The notes under the pieces: model-generated
What the model was told of the DNA's origin: nothing
Databases searched by the model: none
What the model saw: only the letters and a program-made list of their open reading frames with translations
Program-made: the position numbers and the translations under genes
In this document: positions 15,012 to 23,313 of the stretch, in pieces
Layout: each line of letters starts with the position of its first letter
How positions within the stretch are numbered: position 1 is the stretch's first letter
DNA from: Pelagibius sp037652055
GTDB lineage: Bacteria > Pseudomonadota > Alphaproteobacteria > Kiloniellales > Kiloniellaceae
Direction: 5' to 3'
Assembly (NCBI RefSeq): GCF_037652055.1
Contig: NZ_JBBKAH010000009.1
Coordinates: 124,001 to 188,000, forward strand
DNA length: 64,000 nucleotides

Positions 15012-16685
15012 ATGGTTATCAGAACGGAATCCTTGATTCTGCAGACGGACTTCCTGGTGGCCTATGCCTGCGGCCTGATCATTCTGATCCTGTTCTGCAT
15101 CGAGCGCTTCAACCTGCCCACGAATACGGGCGGCTCCTTCATCGAGGCACTGGTGCCGCGCGCCGTTTCCAACGGCTTTCAGTACACGCAGAGCTTCGTC
15201 ATCTACGTGACCATCATGGCGGTGGTCTACACCGGACTGTCGGCGGTCGGGCCGCACGTCTTCGCCGCCATGGGCGTGATCGATGCTTCAGCGCCGTTCC
15301 CGGAGGGCGGAACGCAGCCCGACGCCAGTTCCATCCTGGCGCCGGCGCCGGTGGTCGTGCCCGCCTGGGTGCCGCTTGCGGTCCTCGTCATCCTGACCGG
15401 CGGCGCGACCCACTACCGCATGCTGAATCAGATCGAGTTCTGGGCGCGCCGCCTGACTCATCGCCTGATCGGGATTCCGCAGAACGTCGAGAGCCTCGCG
15501 GCGAACATCCGCGACCGCCGCATCAACTTGGACATGCTGTCGAGCTCGGAGCGCAAGCTGCTGATCTCGGCCTACAATCAGGTGACGCAGGACGACGCCG
15601 AAGCGATGGACGTGGTCAACGACGCCATCTCGACGAACGATGCGCTACGCCGCTGGCTGCGGCTGACCTTCATTCACCATATGATGGAGGCCAAGGATCT
15701 TCCGGCCGGCTTCGGAGTCATCATCCGCCAGGAGTACAGCCCTGTCTGGGCGGACATCAACAGCTCGCTCGCTGCCTTGCGCAGCGAACCCGAGCAGTTG
15801 CGCCTGATCGTCGCCGAACCCATCGGGCTCAGCGCCACGGATCGCGACCGGCGCGCGATCGTCATCGCCCGCGTGGACGATACTCTGCATGACCTCCACG
15901 CCCTGATCGCCGTCGGACTGTGCCCGGTCTACAAGAAGACCGCGCGCGTCAAGGAGATTACCGATGCCCTGCGGCTGAAGCCGGGCGAGGTGGAGGACAA
16001 CACCCTGCTCAATCGCGTGCTGTTTGCGCTCATCTCGCTGTTCTTCGGCGTCCTGTTCCTCGTCTACCTGATGCGGGGCGACCCGCTGACGGCCATTCAG
16101 TGGGCCAGCGGGGCCTTCCTCCTCCATGGCGCCGCGGCGCTCTCGGCGTGGCGGTTCTATCTGAAGCGCGCGCGCTCCAAGGAGTGGGAGCCGCTGCAGC
16201 CGAGCGAAGGGCATCTGCCCATGCTGCAGTATCTCCGGGTGGCCTGGCGCGGGTACCTCTTCGGCACCGCGGCGCTGGTGGCCTGGTACGTCCTGATGAG
16301 TCTCTTCACGGTCGGCACATGGCCGCAGATCTCCATTCAGCAGATCTGGATTCCCGCATACGGGGCAGTGGGAATCCTGACCGCCTTCTGGGTGGCCTAT
16401 GACTTCGACATCGTGCATGAGCAGCACGCCGCCTTGCCCCGCAAGGCAGTGCAGGTCGTCGCCCAGGCCGTCACCACCGCCGCGGCGGCGCTCTTCATTA
16501 CCGTGTCGCTGCAGGCGATGGGTCAGGAAGGCATGGAGATCGGCTGGCAGATCATCACCGAGGTCGGTTTCACCACCGGGGTCGCGGCCGGAATACTCGG
16601 GTTCATCGCCGTCTTCCTCAGCCTGCGCCCGCAGCCTCGCGAGTCGGCGCCTGCGGTTGCGGCCGTGGAGACCGCGCGGGCATGA
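15012..16685 (+). CDS. Multi-pass membrane protein of unknown function
   Basis: I do not recognise a family. ATG 15012 follows AGGAGGG by about nine bases and gives 557 residues; the frame is open further upstream but that part looks non-coding. About nine hydrophobic segments are seen: near 14-31, 62-80 and 113-130, then a charged soluble region (about 131-345), then near 346-366, 372-394, 423-445, 455-472, 490-510 and 522-545. The soluble part has R/E-rich amphipathic stretches (SSSERKLLISAYNQVTQDD) and reads like a cytosolic regulatory domain. The stop overlaps the start of a family-3 binding protein (ATGA), so the two are translationally coupled and probably work together. Confidence 0.75.
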   Translation: MVIRTESLILQTDFLVAYACGLIILILFCIERFNLPTNTGGSFIEALVPRAVSNGFQYTQSFVIYVTIMAVVYTGLSAVGPHVFAAMGVIDASAPFPEGGTQPDASSILAPAPVVVPAWVPLAVLVILTGGATHYRMLNQIEFWARRLTHRLIGIPQNVESLAANIRDRRINLDMLSSSERKLLISAYNQVTQDDAEAMDVVNDAISTNDALRRWLRLTFIHHMMEAKDLPAGFGVIIRQEYSPVWADINSSLAALRSEPEQLRLIVAEPIGLSATDRDRRAIVIARVDDTLHDLHALIAVGLCPVYKKTARVKEITDALRLKPGEVEDNTLLNRVLFALISLFFGVLFLVYLMRGDPLTAIQWASGAFLLHGAAALSAWRFYLKRARSKEWEPLQPSEGHLPMLQYLRVAWRGYLFGTAALVAWYVLMSLFTVGTWPQISIQQIWIPAYGAVGILTAFWVAYDFDIVHEQHAALPRKAVQVVAQAVTTAAAALFITVSLQAMGQEGMEIGWQIITEVGFTTGVAAGILGFIAVFLSLRPQPRESAPAVAAVETARA

Positions 16686-17563
16686 CGCGGCGGAGCACCA
16701 TCCAACGGCATCGGCGTGGCTTCGATCGGGTCTCCGGGGTGGTTCTGGGCCTGGTTCTGGTGTCGGCTCTGGCCGGGCCGGTGCTGGCCGAGGACGGCCG
16801 GCCGATCCGCTTCGGCGCCCGCACGGATGCCCCGCCGATGTCCTACGAAGACCCCGAAGGCGTGCTGCGCGGCTACTCGATCGACATCTGTGATGAGGTG
16901 AAGAAGGTCTTCGCCGAGCTCTTTCCGGAGCGCCGCATCGAAGACGGCTACGTCAAAGTGACGGCCGGCGACCGCCAGCAGAAAATCATCAGCGGCGAAG
17001 TCGATACGGTCTGCGGCGCATTTTCCGTCACCGAGTCCCGGCTGAAGGATTTCGACTTTTCATTCCTGACCTTCACCGGCGGGGCAGGGGTCGTCGCCCT
17101 GCGCAAGGTGGAAACGCTGCTGCCGCGTGCCACCAAAGCGCCGGCGGAGGAGACGATGAAGGTTGCCGTGGTGAACGAAACCACCACGAAGGAACTCGTC
17201 GAGACCCTGCTGGGCACATCGGTATCGATCCAGCCCAAGACGACACACCAGGATGCCTTCCGTGCCCTGGTCCAGCGCGAGGTCGACCTTTACTTCGGAG
17301 ACAGGGAGATCCTGCAGGCAATGGTCGCGCGCTCGGGGAATGCCGATGAGTTCGTCGTTGGTGGAAAGTTTCTCACTTACGAACCCTATGCCTTGCCCTT
17401 TGCCAAGGGCCGGAACGTGGAACTGCGCCATGCCGCCAACAAGGCCATCGGGCGGCTCTATCGCAGCAAGCAGATACTCAGCATCTTCAAGCGGCACTTC
17501 GAAGGCAAGGAGCCCAACGAGGCGCTCCTGGGCCTCTATCGGCTCTACGCCATACCGGAATAG
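16682..17563 (+). CDS. Family-3 extracellular solute-binding protein
   Basis: This 293-residue periplasmic protein has a signal peptide ending near VLAED (residue 36). The amino-acid-type binding fold follows: IRFGARTDAPPMSYEDPEGVLRGYSIDICDEV, TAGDRQQKIISGEVDTVCGAFSVTESR and the second-lobe hinge AVVNETTTKELVETLL. Such domains bind amino acids for ABC importers or act as sensor domains. No ATPase or classical permease is nearby. Its only partner is the coupled membrane protein upstream, which suggests a two-component uptake or sensing unit. It ends 12 bases from the convergent ketopantoate-reductase-like gene. Confidence 0.85.
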   Translation: MTRRSTIQRHRRGFDRVSGVVLGLVLVSALAGPVLAEDGRPIRFGARTDAPPMSYEDPEGVLRGYSIDICDEVKKVFAELFPERRIEDGYVKVTAGDRQQKIISGEVDTVCGAFSVTESRLKDFDFSFLTFTGGAGVVALRKVETLLPRATKAPAEETMKVAVVNETTTKELVETLLGTSVSIQPKTTHQDAFRALVQREVDLYFGDREILQAMVARSGNADEFVVGGKFLTYEPYALPFAKGRNVELRHAANKAIGRLYRSKQILSIFKRHFEGKEPNEALLGLYRLYAIPE

Positions 17564-17575
17564 CGGGAAGCGCCC

Positions 17576-18583
17576 TCAGCTCGCCTTCTGCAGCGTCACC
17601 CCAGCGTGTTCCATCAGCATGGTCTTGTTCAAGAGCTTCACGCAGGCATAGACCGCCTCAATGGCGGGCGACGGCACCTCGACCAGGCTGCCCATCTCCA
17701 GGATCGCGCCGATGAGCGCCTCGGTCTCCAGCGAGCGGCCGGCCTCGACGTCCTGCAGCATGGAAGTTTTGTGCTGGCCGACCGACTGGGCGCCTTCGAT
17801 GCGCTTCTCGATGGTATGGCGGAAGGTGACGCCCAGCTTTTCGCCGATCACCTGGGCCTCAGCCATCATGGTGGCGGCCAGCCTGCGGGTCTCCGGGAAG
17901 GTGCAGATGTCCTCCAGGGTGGCATGGGTGAGGGCGCTGATCGGATTGAAGGAGAGGTTGCCCCAGGCCTTCAGCCAGATCTCCGAGCGGATGTCGTCCA
18001 GCACCCGCGAGCGGAACCCGGCGGCGACGAAGAGATCATGCAGTGCTTGGGCACGGTCGCTCATCGAGCCGTCCAGCTCACCGACCGGGAAGCGGTCGCC
18101 CTCGACGTGCTTCACCACGCCGGGCTCGGTGACCGCGGCGGCGGGATAGACGACGCAGCCGACGATGCGCTCCGAAGGAATGGATTTGGTGAGTACGCCG
18201 GAGGGATCGAGGCTCTTCAGGCGGGTGCCTTCCAGTGGCCCTTTCAGATGGTGGAAGTACCACCAGGGCATGCCGTTCTGCACGGTGACGATCATGCTGT
18301 CCTTGTCCAGCAGCTTCTCAACGTCGCGCGCGACCTGGTCGAGGAAGTGTGCCTTCACCGCCAAGATCACCAGGTCCTGCGGTCCCGCCGCGGCGGCGGA
18401 GCCAACAGCCTTCATTTTCGCGGCATGCTCGCTGCCGTCCTCCCAGATCAGCTTCAGGCCGTCCTTCTGGATCGCGGCCAGGTGCGCGCCCTGGTCGATG
18501 ACGGTGACGTCGTTGCCGGCCAGCGCAAGTTTGGCGGCCATCAGGCCGCCGATGGCGCCGGCGCCTACCACACAGATTCTCAT
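17576..18583 (-). CDS. Ketopantoate reductase (PanE/ApbA) family oxidoreductase
   Basis: This 335-residue NADPH-dependent reductase has the Rossmann motif GAGAIGG at its start (MRICVVGAGAIGG). The C-terminal family signature HKTSMLQDVEAGRSLETEALIGA carries the substrate-binding Ser and acidic residues. The ATG at 18583 has GAGGAG upstream; the longer open frame above it is not coding. It lies 11 bases after the FAH-family gene. This pairing is more typical of a keto-acid or aromatic degradation step than of pantothenate synthesis, so I do not name it panE. Confidence 0.85.
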   Translation of the reverse strand: MRICVVGAGAIGGLMAAKLALAGNDVTVIDQGAHLAAIQKDGLKLIWEDGSEHAAKMKAVGSAAAAGPQDLVILAVKAHFLDQVARDVEKLLDKDSMIVTVQNGMPWWYFHHLKGPLEGTRLKSLDPSGVLTKSIPSERIVGCVVYPAAAVTEPGVVKHVEGDRFPVGELDGSMSDRAQALHDLFVAAGFRSRVLDDIRSEIWLKAWGNLSFNPISALTHATLEDICTFPETRRLAATMMAEAQVIGEKLGVTFRHTIEKRIEGAQSVGQHKTSMLQDVEAGRSLETEALIGAILEMGSLVEVPSPAIEAVYACVKLLNKTMLMEHAGVTLQKAS

Positions 18584-18594
18584 GGCTTGGCTCC

Positions 18595-19368
18595 TCACTC
18601 GTTCACATAGGTGTTGTGGAGTTCGCCGATGCCCTCGATGGCGATCGTCACCTCGTTGGTCGGCTGCTTCATCGAGCCGACGCCGATCGAGGTGCCGCAG
18701 GCGATGATGTCGCCGGGCAGCAGCGTCACGTCGTGCGACAGCAGGCTCACCAGCCGGTGCGGCGGGAAGATCATGTCGCTGACCGGGTAGTTCTGCCGCT
18801 CGTCGCCGTTCAGCACGGTGCGTACCGACAGCGTCATGGGGTCGATGTCCGTGGCGATCACCGGGCCGAAGGCACCGAAGCCGTCGTAGCTCTTGGCGCG
18901 GGCCCACTGGGCGAAGGTCGGATCCTTCTGGATCACCGTGGCCGCCGTCACGTCATTCACGCAGGTGTAGCCGAAGATATGCGCGGCGGCCTCGTCCTCG
19001 GAGATTTCCCGGCAGGCCTGGCCGATGACGATGCCGAGTTCGCCCTCGTAGACCACGGGCCCGTCGTAACTCTTGGGCCGCCGGATCGTGGTGCCCGCCG
19101 CGGTGAAGGCGGAGGGTGCTTTCAGGAACCACAGGGGTTCGGGCGGCTCGGCGACCTCCAGCTTGGCCGCCAGGGCGTGGAAGTTGTTCCACAGACAGAT
19201 CATCTTGGAAGGTTCGCAGGGCATCGTCAGTTCGACGTCGGACAGCTTTACGGTCTGTCCGGTCGGCGCCGCACCGTCGAAGATGTTGCCTGAATAGACT
19301 TTGATGCTCTCACCGTCGAGTTGGCCATAACCCACGTGGCCACCCCGGCGGAAACGGACCCACCGCAT
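18595..19368 (-). CDS. Fumarylacetoacetate hydrolase family protein
   Basis: This 257-residue member of the FAH/HpcE/MhpD fold acts as a Mg-dependent C-C hydrolase, hydratase or decarboxylase on beta-keto or oxo-enoate acids. The metal-site pattern is visible in YEGELGIVIGQ and GYTCVNDVTA. The conserved KSYDGFGAFGP and LLPGDIIACGT(S)IGVG segments are also present. The ATG at 19368 has GGGAGGA four bases away and is chosen over ATG 19383. It is the first gene of a two-gene leftward unit with the ApbA-like reductase. Its substrate is unknown. Confidence 0.85.
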   Translation of the reverse strand: MRWVRFRRGGHVGYGQLDGESIKVYSGNIFDGAAPTGQTVKLSDVELTMPCEPSKMICLWNNFHALAAKLEVAEPPEPLWFLKAPSAFTAAGTTIRRPKSYDGPVVYEGELGIVIGQACREISEDEAAAHIFGYTCVNDVTAATVIQKDPTFAQWARAKSYDGFGAFGPVIATDIDPMTLSVRTVLNGDERQNYPVSDMIFPPHRLVSLLSHDVTLLPGDIIACGTSIGVGSMKQPTNEVTIAIEGIGELHNTYVNE

Positions 19369-19511
19369 GCTTTCCTCCCTCATGTGCCGTTTTTTCTTTT
19401 CAGCTTAGCACCGGAATTGCCGACTGCCGACAATTGAAGCGGCTTGAAAAACAGACCGGAGGGTCACATTTCCCCCACCCGGCAGGCGCGCACCCTGTTG
19501 CCGCAAACGGC

Positions 19512-19635
19512 TGTCGTCCCGGGGCTTGACCCCCGGGACCCATTGGCGTCTCATGTGCAACATCCCAGGTTGGTGTGGCGACGATTGTGCACGCGGATGG
19601 GGCAATGGGTCCCGGCATCAAGTGCCGGGACGACA
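19512..19635. repeat. Family B intergenic palindromic repeat, copy 1
   Basis: TGTCGTCCCGG (from 19512) and CCGGGACGACA (19625-19635) are exact inverted ends. The left end continues GGGCTTGACCC and the right end carries CATCAAGTGCC. Close relatives are at 25997-26116 and 59611-59729. It lies in the roughly 295-base gap upstream of the FAH gene, where I see no coding sequence. Confidence 0.8.
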
Positions 19636-19663
19636 TCCTTTGAATGGCAATGGTAGAGCGCCC

Positions 19664-20905
19664 TTACAGCGACGCGTCCAGCGCCTTCATCAGCTTCTCG
19701 ATCTCCTCCGGCGCCGTGTAGTGCACGAAGGAGAGGCGCAGCACGCCGGCTTCGGGATCAAGACCGAGGGCCTGGACCAGGCGGTAGGCGTAGAAATTGC
19801 TGACCCCGGCGGCGATGCTGCGCGCGGTCAAGGCCTCCAGCACCGCCTCGGCCGGCTTGTTCTTCGGGTGGATCGCCACCGTGGGCGCGCGCTCGGCGGG
19901 GTCGGTCGGGCCGAGGACGCGGATGTCGTTGCGCTGGCGGAGGTAGTCCAGCAGCGGCGCCAGCAGCGTTTTCTCCTGCGCCTCCATCAGGGCGTGGACG
20001 CGGCGGCCGCGCTCCGCAGCCTCGGTGACGCCCTTGCCCCGGCTGTCGAAATGATGCGCGTAGAGGGCGTCGAAGTAGTCGGCGATGCCGGCGGAGGCGG
20101 CGATCTGCGCATGGTCCGGCCCGGCCGGCGTCAGGCGCTTCAGCACGCTGCCGGCGTTGAAGAAGTGGCCCTGGTTGGGCAGCCGCTCGGCGAGATCCTT
20201 CTTCACCACCATGAGGCCCTGGTGCGGCCCGTAGGTCTTGTAGAGCGAGAAGAGATAGATGTCGGGGCCGAGCGCTTTCATGTCGGAGAAGCCGTGCGGC
20301 GCATAGGAGACGCCGTCGACCACCGAGACGGCGCCGGCGGCGCGCACCCTGGCGCAGATCTCCGCCACCGGGTTCACGTGGCCGACGATGTTAGAGCAGT
20401 GCGGGAAGGCGACCAGCCGGGTCTTCTCGCTGAGCAAGGCGTCGAGGCCGGCGGGATCGAGCCGCCCGCTCTCCGGGTCGACCTGCCACTCGTGCACCGT
20501 GATGCCGCTTTCCGAGAGGCGGCGCCAGACGCCAGAGTTGGCCTCGTGGTCCTGGTTGGTGACAATGATCTCGTCGCCGGGCAGCAGCATCTGCCGGAAG
20601 GCCTGGGCCAGGACGTAGCTGTTCTGGCTGGTCGAGGGGCCGAAGTGCACCTCGTCGGTGGCGACATTCAGGTAGCCGGCGAGCCGCGCCCGCGCTTCGT
20701 CCATCTCCTCGCCGGCGCGCTTCGATGCCGGGAAGGGACCATAGGGCTGCACCTTGGTCTCTCGGTAGAACCGCGTCAGGCGATCGATCACCGGCCCGCA
20801 GGCATAGGAGCCGCCGGCATTCTCGAAGAACGCCCAGTTCTTGAGCGAGGGCTCGGAGAAGGCGGGGAACTGATTGCGGACGAAGGCGAGGTCGAGCTGC
20901 GGCAC
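19664..20905 (-). CDS. Class V aminotransferase / cysteine desulfurase-like PLP enzyme
   Basis: This 413-residue fold-type I PLP enzyme resembles the cysteine-desulfurase-like group (CsdA/isopenicillin epimerase relatives). Features are FFENAGGSYACGPVIDRL at the start, the cofactor Asp/His region SVVDGVSYAPHGFSDM, the Schiff-base Lys in LYKTYGPHQG, and the C-terminal LRLSFVHYTAPEEIEKL. It has no clear mobile catalytic Cys loop, so desulfurase activity is doubtful. It starts at GTG 20905 with GAGGAAA in front, 22 bases after codA, and is the last gene of that leftward unit. Confidence 0.85.
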   Translation of the reverse strand: MPQLDLAFVRNQFPAFSEPSLKNWAFFENAGGSYACGPVIDRLTRFYRETKVQPYGPFPASKRAGEEMDEARARLAGYLNVATDEVHFGPSTSQNSYVLAQAFRQMLLPGDEIIVTNQDHEANSGVWRRLSESGITVHEWQVDPESGRLDPAGLDALLSEKTRLVAFPHCSNIVGHVNPVAEICARVRAAGAVSVVDGVSYAPHGFSDMKALGPDIYLFSLYKTYGPHQGLMVVKKDLAERLPNQGHFFNAGSVLKRLTPAGPDHAQIAASAGIADYFDALYAHHFDSRGKGVTEAAERGRRVHALMEAQEKTLLAPLLDYLRQRNDIRVLGPTDPAERAPTVAIHPKNKPAEAVLEALTARSIAAGVSNFYAYRLVQALGLDPEAGVLRLSFVHYTAPEEIEKLMKALDASL

Positions 20906-20927
20906 GGGAATTTCCTCGGATTGGGGA

Positions 20928-22196
20928 TTACTTGAGGAAATCGATAGCCTGATTGCCCAGGACCTTCAACCGAGCTTCCACCTTCGGCATTTCCGAAATC
21001 ACCTTGCCGCGCCGGATGACGAAGAGGCGAGCAGGCTTCAGGCGCAGGGCCTCCAGCACGTCGCCGGCTTGCAGGATCACCATGTCGGCGTGGCAACCGG
21101 GCGCGAGGCCGTAGCCTTCCAGCTGCATCACCCTGGCACCGTTTTCCGTGACGGCGGCGAAGCAGGCCTTTTGTTCCTCGACGCCCGTCATCTGGCCGAC
21201 GTGGAGGCCCATGTGGGCGACTTCCAGCATGTCGTGGCTGCCCATCGAGTACCAGGGGTCCATGACGCAGTCGTGGCCGAAGGCGACGTTGATCCCTTGC
21301 TGAAGGAGCTCCTTCACCCGGGTCATGCCGCGGCGCTTCGGGTAAGTGTCGTGGCGGCCCTGCAGGGTGATGTTGATGAGCGGGTTGGCGACGGCGTGGA
21401 CCTCAGCCTCGCGCATGAGGGCCATCAGTTTGGTGACGTAGTAGTTGTCCATGGAGTGCATGGAGGTGAGGTGCGAGCCGCTGACGCGGCCCTGCAGGCC
21501 CAGGCGTTGGGTCTCGAAGGAAAGACTCTCGATGTGGCGCGACAGCGGGTCGTCGCTCTCGTCGCAGTGCATGTCGACCAGCAAGCCGCGCTCGGCGGCG
21601 ATCTCGCAGAGCAGGCGTACGGAAAAGGCGCCGTCGGACATGGTGCGCTCGAAGTGCGGGATGCCGCCCACCACGTCGACGCCCTTGTCGAGCGCCCTGG
21701 CGAGGTTCTCCGGCGCCTTGCCGTAGCGCAGGTAGCCGTCCTGCGGGAAGGCGACGAGCTGCAGGTCGATCCAGTCCTTCACCTCGTCGCGCACTTCCAG
21801 TAGAGCGTCCACGGCCAGCAGCCGGTCGTCGCAGATGTCGACGTGGCTGCGGATGGCCAGCGTGCCGCGGGCGACGGACCAGCGGCAGAGGGCGAGGGCG
21901 CGCTCTTTGATCGCCGCGACGGTGAGGTCCGGCTTCAACTCGCCCCAGAGCGCGATGCCCTCCAGAAGGGTGCCGCTCTGGTTCAGGCGCGGCAGGCCGA
22001 GGCTCAGCGTCGCATCCATGTGGAAGTGGCTGTCCACGAAGGGCGGCGTCACCAGATGGCCGCCGGCGTCGATGGTTTGCGCGGCTTCGGCTTCGACGTT
22101 GGGCCACACCTCGGCGATGCGGCCGTCCTTGACGGCGATGTCAACGCCGGTTTCGCCGGAGGGCAGGGTGGCGTTGCGGACGATGAGGTCGAGCAT
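20928..22196 (-). CDS. codA: Cytosine deaminase
   Basis: This 422-residue amidohydrolase would convert cytosine to uracil and ammonia. It follows E. coli CodA along its length, including the metal ligands H57/H59 (DSHFHMD), Q152 (AFPQDG), H210 and E213 (VDMHCDES), H242 (SGSHLTSMHS) and D309 (FGHDCVMDPW). NPLINITLQGRHDTYPKRRG is almost word-for-word the CodA segment. It sits downstream of the BMP-type importer and feeds uracil to PreTA. CodA-like enzymes can also accept isoguanine or other rings, so the substrate is probable rather than certain. Confidence 0.9.
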   Translation of the reverse strand: MLDLIVRNATLPSGETGVDIAVKDGRIAEVWPNVEAEAAQTIDAGGHLVTPPFVDSHFHMDATLSLGLPRLNQSGTLLEGIALWGELKPDLTVAAIKERALALCRWSVARGTLAIRSHVDICDDRLLAVDALLEVRDEVKDWIDLQLVAFPQDGYLRYGKAPENLARALDKGVDVVGGIPHFERTMSDGAFSVRLLCEIAAERGLLVDMHCDESDDPLSRHIESLSFETQRLGLQGRVSGSHLTSMHSMDNYYVTKLMALMREAEVHAVANPLINITLQGRHDTYPKRRGMTRVKELLQQGINVAFGHDCVMDPWYSMGSHDMLEVAHMGLHVGQMTGVEEQKACFAAVTENGARVMQLEGYGLAPGCHADMVILQAGDVLEALRLKPARLFVIRRGKVISEMPKVEARLKVLGNQAIDFLK

Positions 22197-22223
22197 TCAG
22201 AATTCTCCTTACGGGAGCCTCGC

Positions 22224-22335
22224 CCTTCGAGACGGCCGCCCACATTGCCTCTGCGCGGCCTCCTCAGGGTGAGGCTCACTCTCTTCCGTCACCTCTCCCT
22301 CATCCTGAGGAGCCGCGCAAGCGGTGTCTCGAAGG
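22224..22335. repeat. Family A intergenic palindromic repeat, copy 2
   Basis: CCTTCGAGAC (22224-22233) and GTCTCGAAGG (22326-22335) are exact inverted ends. The inner CCTCAGGGTGAGG and CCTCATCCTGAGGAGCC arms match copy 1. It lies between the permease gene and codA within the leftward operon. Confidence 0.85.
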
Positions 22336-22348
22336 ATGGATAACCGGC

Positions 22349-23290
22349 TCACCGCTCCCCCTTTCTGAACGGCACCAGCAGGGCCTTGGGGTAGGCCGCG
22401 CGGCGCGACATGACGATCATGGCGAGGATACTGAGGACATAGGGCATCATGAGGAAGAACTGGTAGGGGATGAAGGCGGACGACGCCTGCTGCACGCGGA
22501 TCTGCAGCGCCTCGAAGGCGGCGAACAGCAGCGCGCCGGCCAGGGCCTTGCCGGGGCGCCAGGAGGCGAAGATGACCAGGGCGACGCAGATCCAGCCGCG
22601 CCCGTTGATCATGCCGATGTAGAAGGCATCGAACACCGAGATGGTGAGGAAGGCACCGCCGACCGCCATGAAGGCGCTGCCCAGCATGACGGCGGCGGTT
22701 CTCAGCCTGTGCACGTCGATGCCTTGGGCCTCCACCGCCAGGGGGTTCTCGCCGACCATGCGCACGGCAAGCCCCAGCGGCGTGCGATAGAGGCCGTAGC
22801 CGACGACCGGTACCAGCGCGAAGGCGAGATAGGTGAGCGGGCTCTGGGTGAACAGCACCGTGCCGAGGTAGGGGATTTCCGACAGCAGCGGGATCGCGAA
22901 AGGCTTGAAGGGGTCGATCTTCGGCGGCGTGGTGACGTTGGGCAGCAGCATGCGGAAGGCGAAGTAGCTGAGCGAGGACGCCAGCAGGGTGATGCCGATG
23001 CCGGTGACGTGCTGCGACAGACCCAGGTACACGCTGAAGACCGAATGCAGCAGGCCGAACAGCGCGCCGGCGGCAGCCGCCACCAGCACCGCCGTCCAGA
23101 GGTCGCCGCCCTGGTAGACCCAGAACCAGGCGACCATGGCGCCCATGGTCATGATGCCCTCGATGCCCAGGTTCAGCACGCCCGCACGCTCGCAGATCAG
23201 CTCGCCCAGGGTGCCGAAGATGAGCGGGGTGGCCATGCGGACCAGAGCGGCCCAGAAGCCGAGGGTGACGAAGATCTCGAGGATGTCCAT
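22349..23290 (-). CDS. BMP-type nucleoside ABC transporter permease, subunit 2 (YufQ/NupQ-like)
   Basis: This 313-residue inner-membrane permease has about nine hydrophobic helices. Family marks are LICERAGVLNLGIEGIMTMGA near the N-terminus, LSQHVTGIGITLLASSLSYFAFR, and VGENPLAVEAQGIDVHRLR in the coupling loop. It pairs with the permease upstream (24 bases) and the double ATPase to import nucleosides or nucleobases. Confidence 0.92.
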   Translation of the reverse strand: MDILEIFVTLGFWAALVRMATPLIFGTLGELICERAGVLNLGIEGIMTMGAMVAWFWVYQGGDLWTAVLVAAAAGALFGLLHSVFSVYLGLSQHVTGIGITLLASSLSYFAFRMLLPNVTTPPKIDPFKPFAIPLLSEIPYLGTVLFTQSPLTYLAFALVPVVGYGLYRTPLGLAVRMVGENPLAVEAQGIDVHRLRTAAVMLGSAFMAVGGAFLTISVFDAFYIGMINGRGWICVALVIFASWRPGKALAGALLFAAFEALQIRVQQASSAFIPYQFFLMMPYVLSILAMIVMSRRAAYPKALLVPFRKGER

Positions 23291-23313
23291 GCCGCCGCCC
23301 TCCTATCGCAGCC

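Noticed and set aside
17555..17575. Possible further stop-codon echo after the family-3 binding protein (CGGAATAG / CGGGAAG)
   Set aside because: The match is too short and lacks a second stop, so it is not counted.
19526..20935. Open frame of 469 codons on the plus strand
   Set aside because: Antisense to the class V PLP enzyme, beginning inside a family B repeat; no recognisable domain.
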